A stretch of DNA of 6,309 nt from Bacillota bacterium. GTDB lineage: Bacteria; Bacillota_I; Bacilli_A; RF39; UBA660. The notes under the pieces are model-generated. The model saw nothing but the letters and a program-made list of their open reading frames with translations, ran no database searches and was not told the origin of the DNA. Both the position numbers and the translations under genes were made by a program. The stretch lies in contig JAGZRP010000046.1 in the NCBI GenBank assembly GCA_018381595.1, positions 1 through 6,309 of the forward strand, read 5' to 3'. Below are positions 5,469-6,309 of this stretch, piece by piece (position 1 is the stretch's first letter; each line of letters begins with the position of its first letter).

Positions 5469-6296
5469 TTATTCAAATTTATGTCCAAAATAATACCCAA
5501 CCAATAAACACATCAATCCTGCAACCACATCTGTTACTGTATAATTTTTCATCAGTGTTTCAAAGAATAAAAATAAAAGAGAAGAAATAGAAAACCCAAG
5601 TATCCCATAATAAGTCGTTGCTTGATGCTTTCGGAATAAATGATCCATGATAAAAACAGATAATAAAATACCTACAAGTAATCCGACTCCATACGGAAAA
5701 AACGTTCCAAGTGAAGATAATATCATCGAAAGGCTTCCTAGTTTTTGTAACATACTTAAAAAGATAGGATATAACCCTAATATCATGAAAACAGCAGTTC
5801 CACTAATCCCGGGAATTACCATCGTAAAAGCATCGATTAAACCAACTACAACCATTAATAAAAAAGAAGTTGCTGGTTTCATAATTGATAAATCAGAACT
5901 GGGAACTTCTAATTTTGTCAACATAAATACAAATAGGAAAGCAATGACAAAAATAATTGGCTGCCAAATGGTCAATGTAGATTCTCTTGCCTTTTTATAA
6001 ATAGATGGAATTCCACCTAAAATTAATCCAATAAAAAGAAGCATGGTAGTTAAATAATAACGATTTAACATAAATTCAATCACATGACTAAAGAATATAA
6101 TAGAAATGACAACACCTATCCCAATACTTCCTAAAAATAACGTATGACTTTTTACATCGTCAAAAAAATGACGAATTGCATGAATTGCTTGTTCATAAAG
6201 ACCCAAACTCATCGCAAGCATAGCTCCGGAAACCCCTGGTAATAATTTTGCAATCCCAATAAAAAATCCTTTTACACAATAAATAATATATGTCAT
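5469..6296 (-). CDS. popT: DUF368 membrane protein, PopT-type polyprenyl-phosphate translocase
   Basis: A 275-residue polytopic inner-membrane protein of the DUF368 family (PF04018). Members such as PopT of Staphylococcus aureus and VCA0040 of Vibrio cholerae are reported to return undecaprenyl phosphate, the carrier lipid for peptidoglycan and teichoic acid building blocks, to the inner leaflet. The family mark is present twice: KLLPGVSGAMLAMSLGLYE at 17-35 and VIPGISGTAVFMILGLYP from 160 (PGISG at 162-166). This fits an internally duplicated transporter with re-entrant, inverted halves. About eight hydrophobic stretches are visible. Length is normal for the family. The start MTYII at 6296 has GAGG eight bases upstream, almost at the window edge. 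A gene further upstream could overlap this start but cannot be seen. It probably shares a transcript with the CotO-like gene 30 bases downstream. The transport role is inferred from the family. Confidence 0.85.
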   Translation of the reverse strand: MTYIIYCVKGFFIGIAKLLPGVSGAMLAMSLGLYEQAIHAIRHFFDDVKSHTLFLGSIGIGVVISIIFFSHVIEFMLNRYYLTTMLLFIGLILGGIPSIYKKARESTLTIWQPIIFVIAFLFVFMLTKLEVPSSDLSIMKPATSFLLMVVVGLIDAFTMVIPGISGTAVFMILGLYPIFLSMLQKLGSLSMILSSLGTFFPYGVGLLVGILLSVFIMDHLFRKHQATTYYGILGFSISSLLFLFFETLMKNYTVTDVVAGLMCLLVGYYFGHKFE

Positions 6297-6309
6297 CTCA
6301 TTACCTCGT

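Noticed and set aside
5647..6000. 117-codon plus-strand frame inside the DUF368 gene
   Set aside because: Shadow of a membrane protein gene whose own frame carries both PG-x-SG repeats.
1..6309. tRNA, rRNA, CRISPR array, insertion sequence, phage or defence genes
   Set aside because: None seen on either strand. The window is densely filled with genes, gaps are all under 100 bases, and no repeated spacer pattern, transposase motif or cloverleaf was found by reading.

Overview
This AT-rich window (about one third G+C by eye) comes from a low-G+C, endospore-forming Bacillota, most likely in or near the Bacilli. The evidence is a CotY/CotZ-type cysteine-rich spore coat protein, strong AGGAGG-like ribosome binding sites, and normal use of TGA as a stop, which argues against the mycoplasma code. 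I cannot name the genus; a gut Erysipelotrichia- or Turicibacter-like organism is possible but is only a guess.

Layout, left to right. (1) Positions 1-1795, minus strand: a probable two-gene operon of a class I glutamine amidotransferase-like (PuuD/peptidase C26) hydrolase followed, after 21 bases, by a patatin-like phospholipase that runs off the left edge. (2) Positions 1796-1887: a 92-base divergent intergenic region with regulatory signals for both directions. (3) Positions 1888-4533, plus strand: a full-length P-type ATPase of the calcium-pump type with intact catalytic motifs but apparently altered ion-binding site I. (4) Positions 4534-4610: a short regulatory gap holding a very good sigma-K-type promoter and an inverted repeat across its -35 region. 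(5) Positions 4611-5063, plus strand: a cotY/cotZ-family coat gene. (6) A bidirectional terminator shared with (7), positions 5091-5438, minus strand: a small Lys-rich protein that I tentatively assign as CotO-like. (8) Positions 5469-6296, minus strand: a DUF368 membrane protein, the family that includes the undecaprenyl-phosphate translocase PopT. It lies 30 bases upstream of the CotO-like gene.

The central theme is a small spore-coat locus (cotZ plus a possible cotO, facing each other over one terminator) set among envelope genes: a calcium-type pump and a lipid-carrier recycling transporter. In Bacillus subtilis cotO (yjbX) and cotZ are also neighbours, which supports the tentative CotO call. 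No RNA gene, CRISPR array, insertion sequence or phage gene was seen. No clearly new system is visible. The most useful leads are the sigma-K promoter with its inverted repeat, the divergent CotO-like protein, and the ATPase ion-site substitutions.
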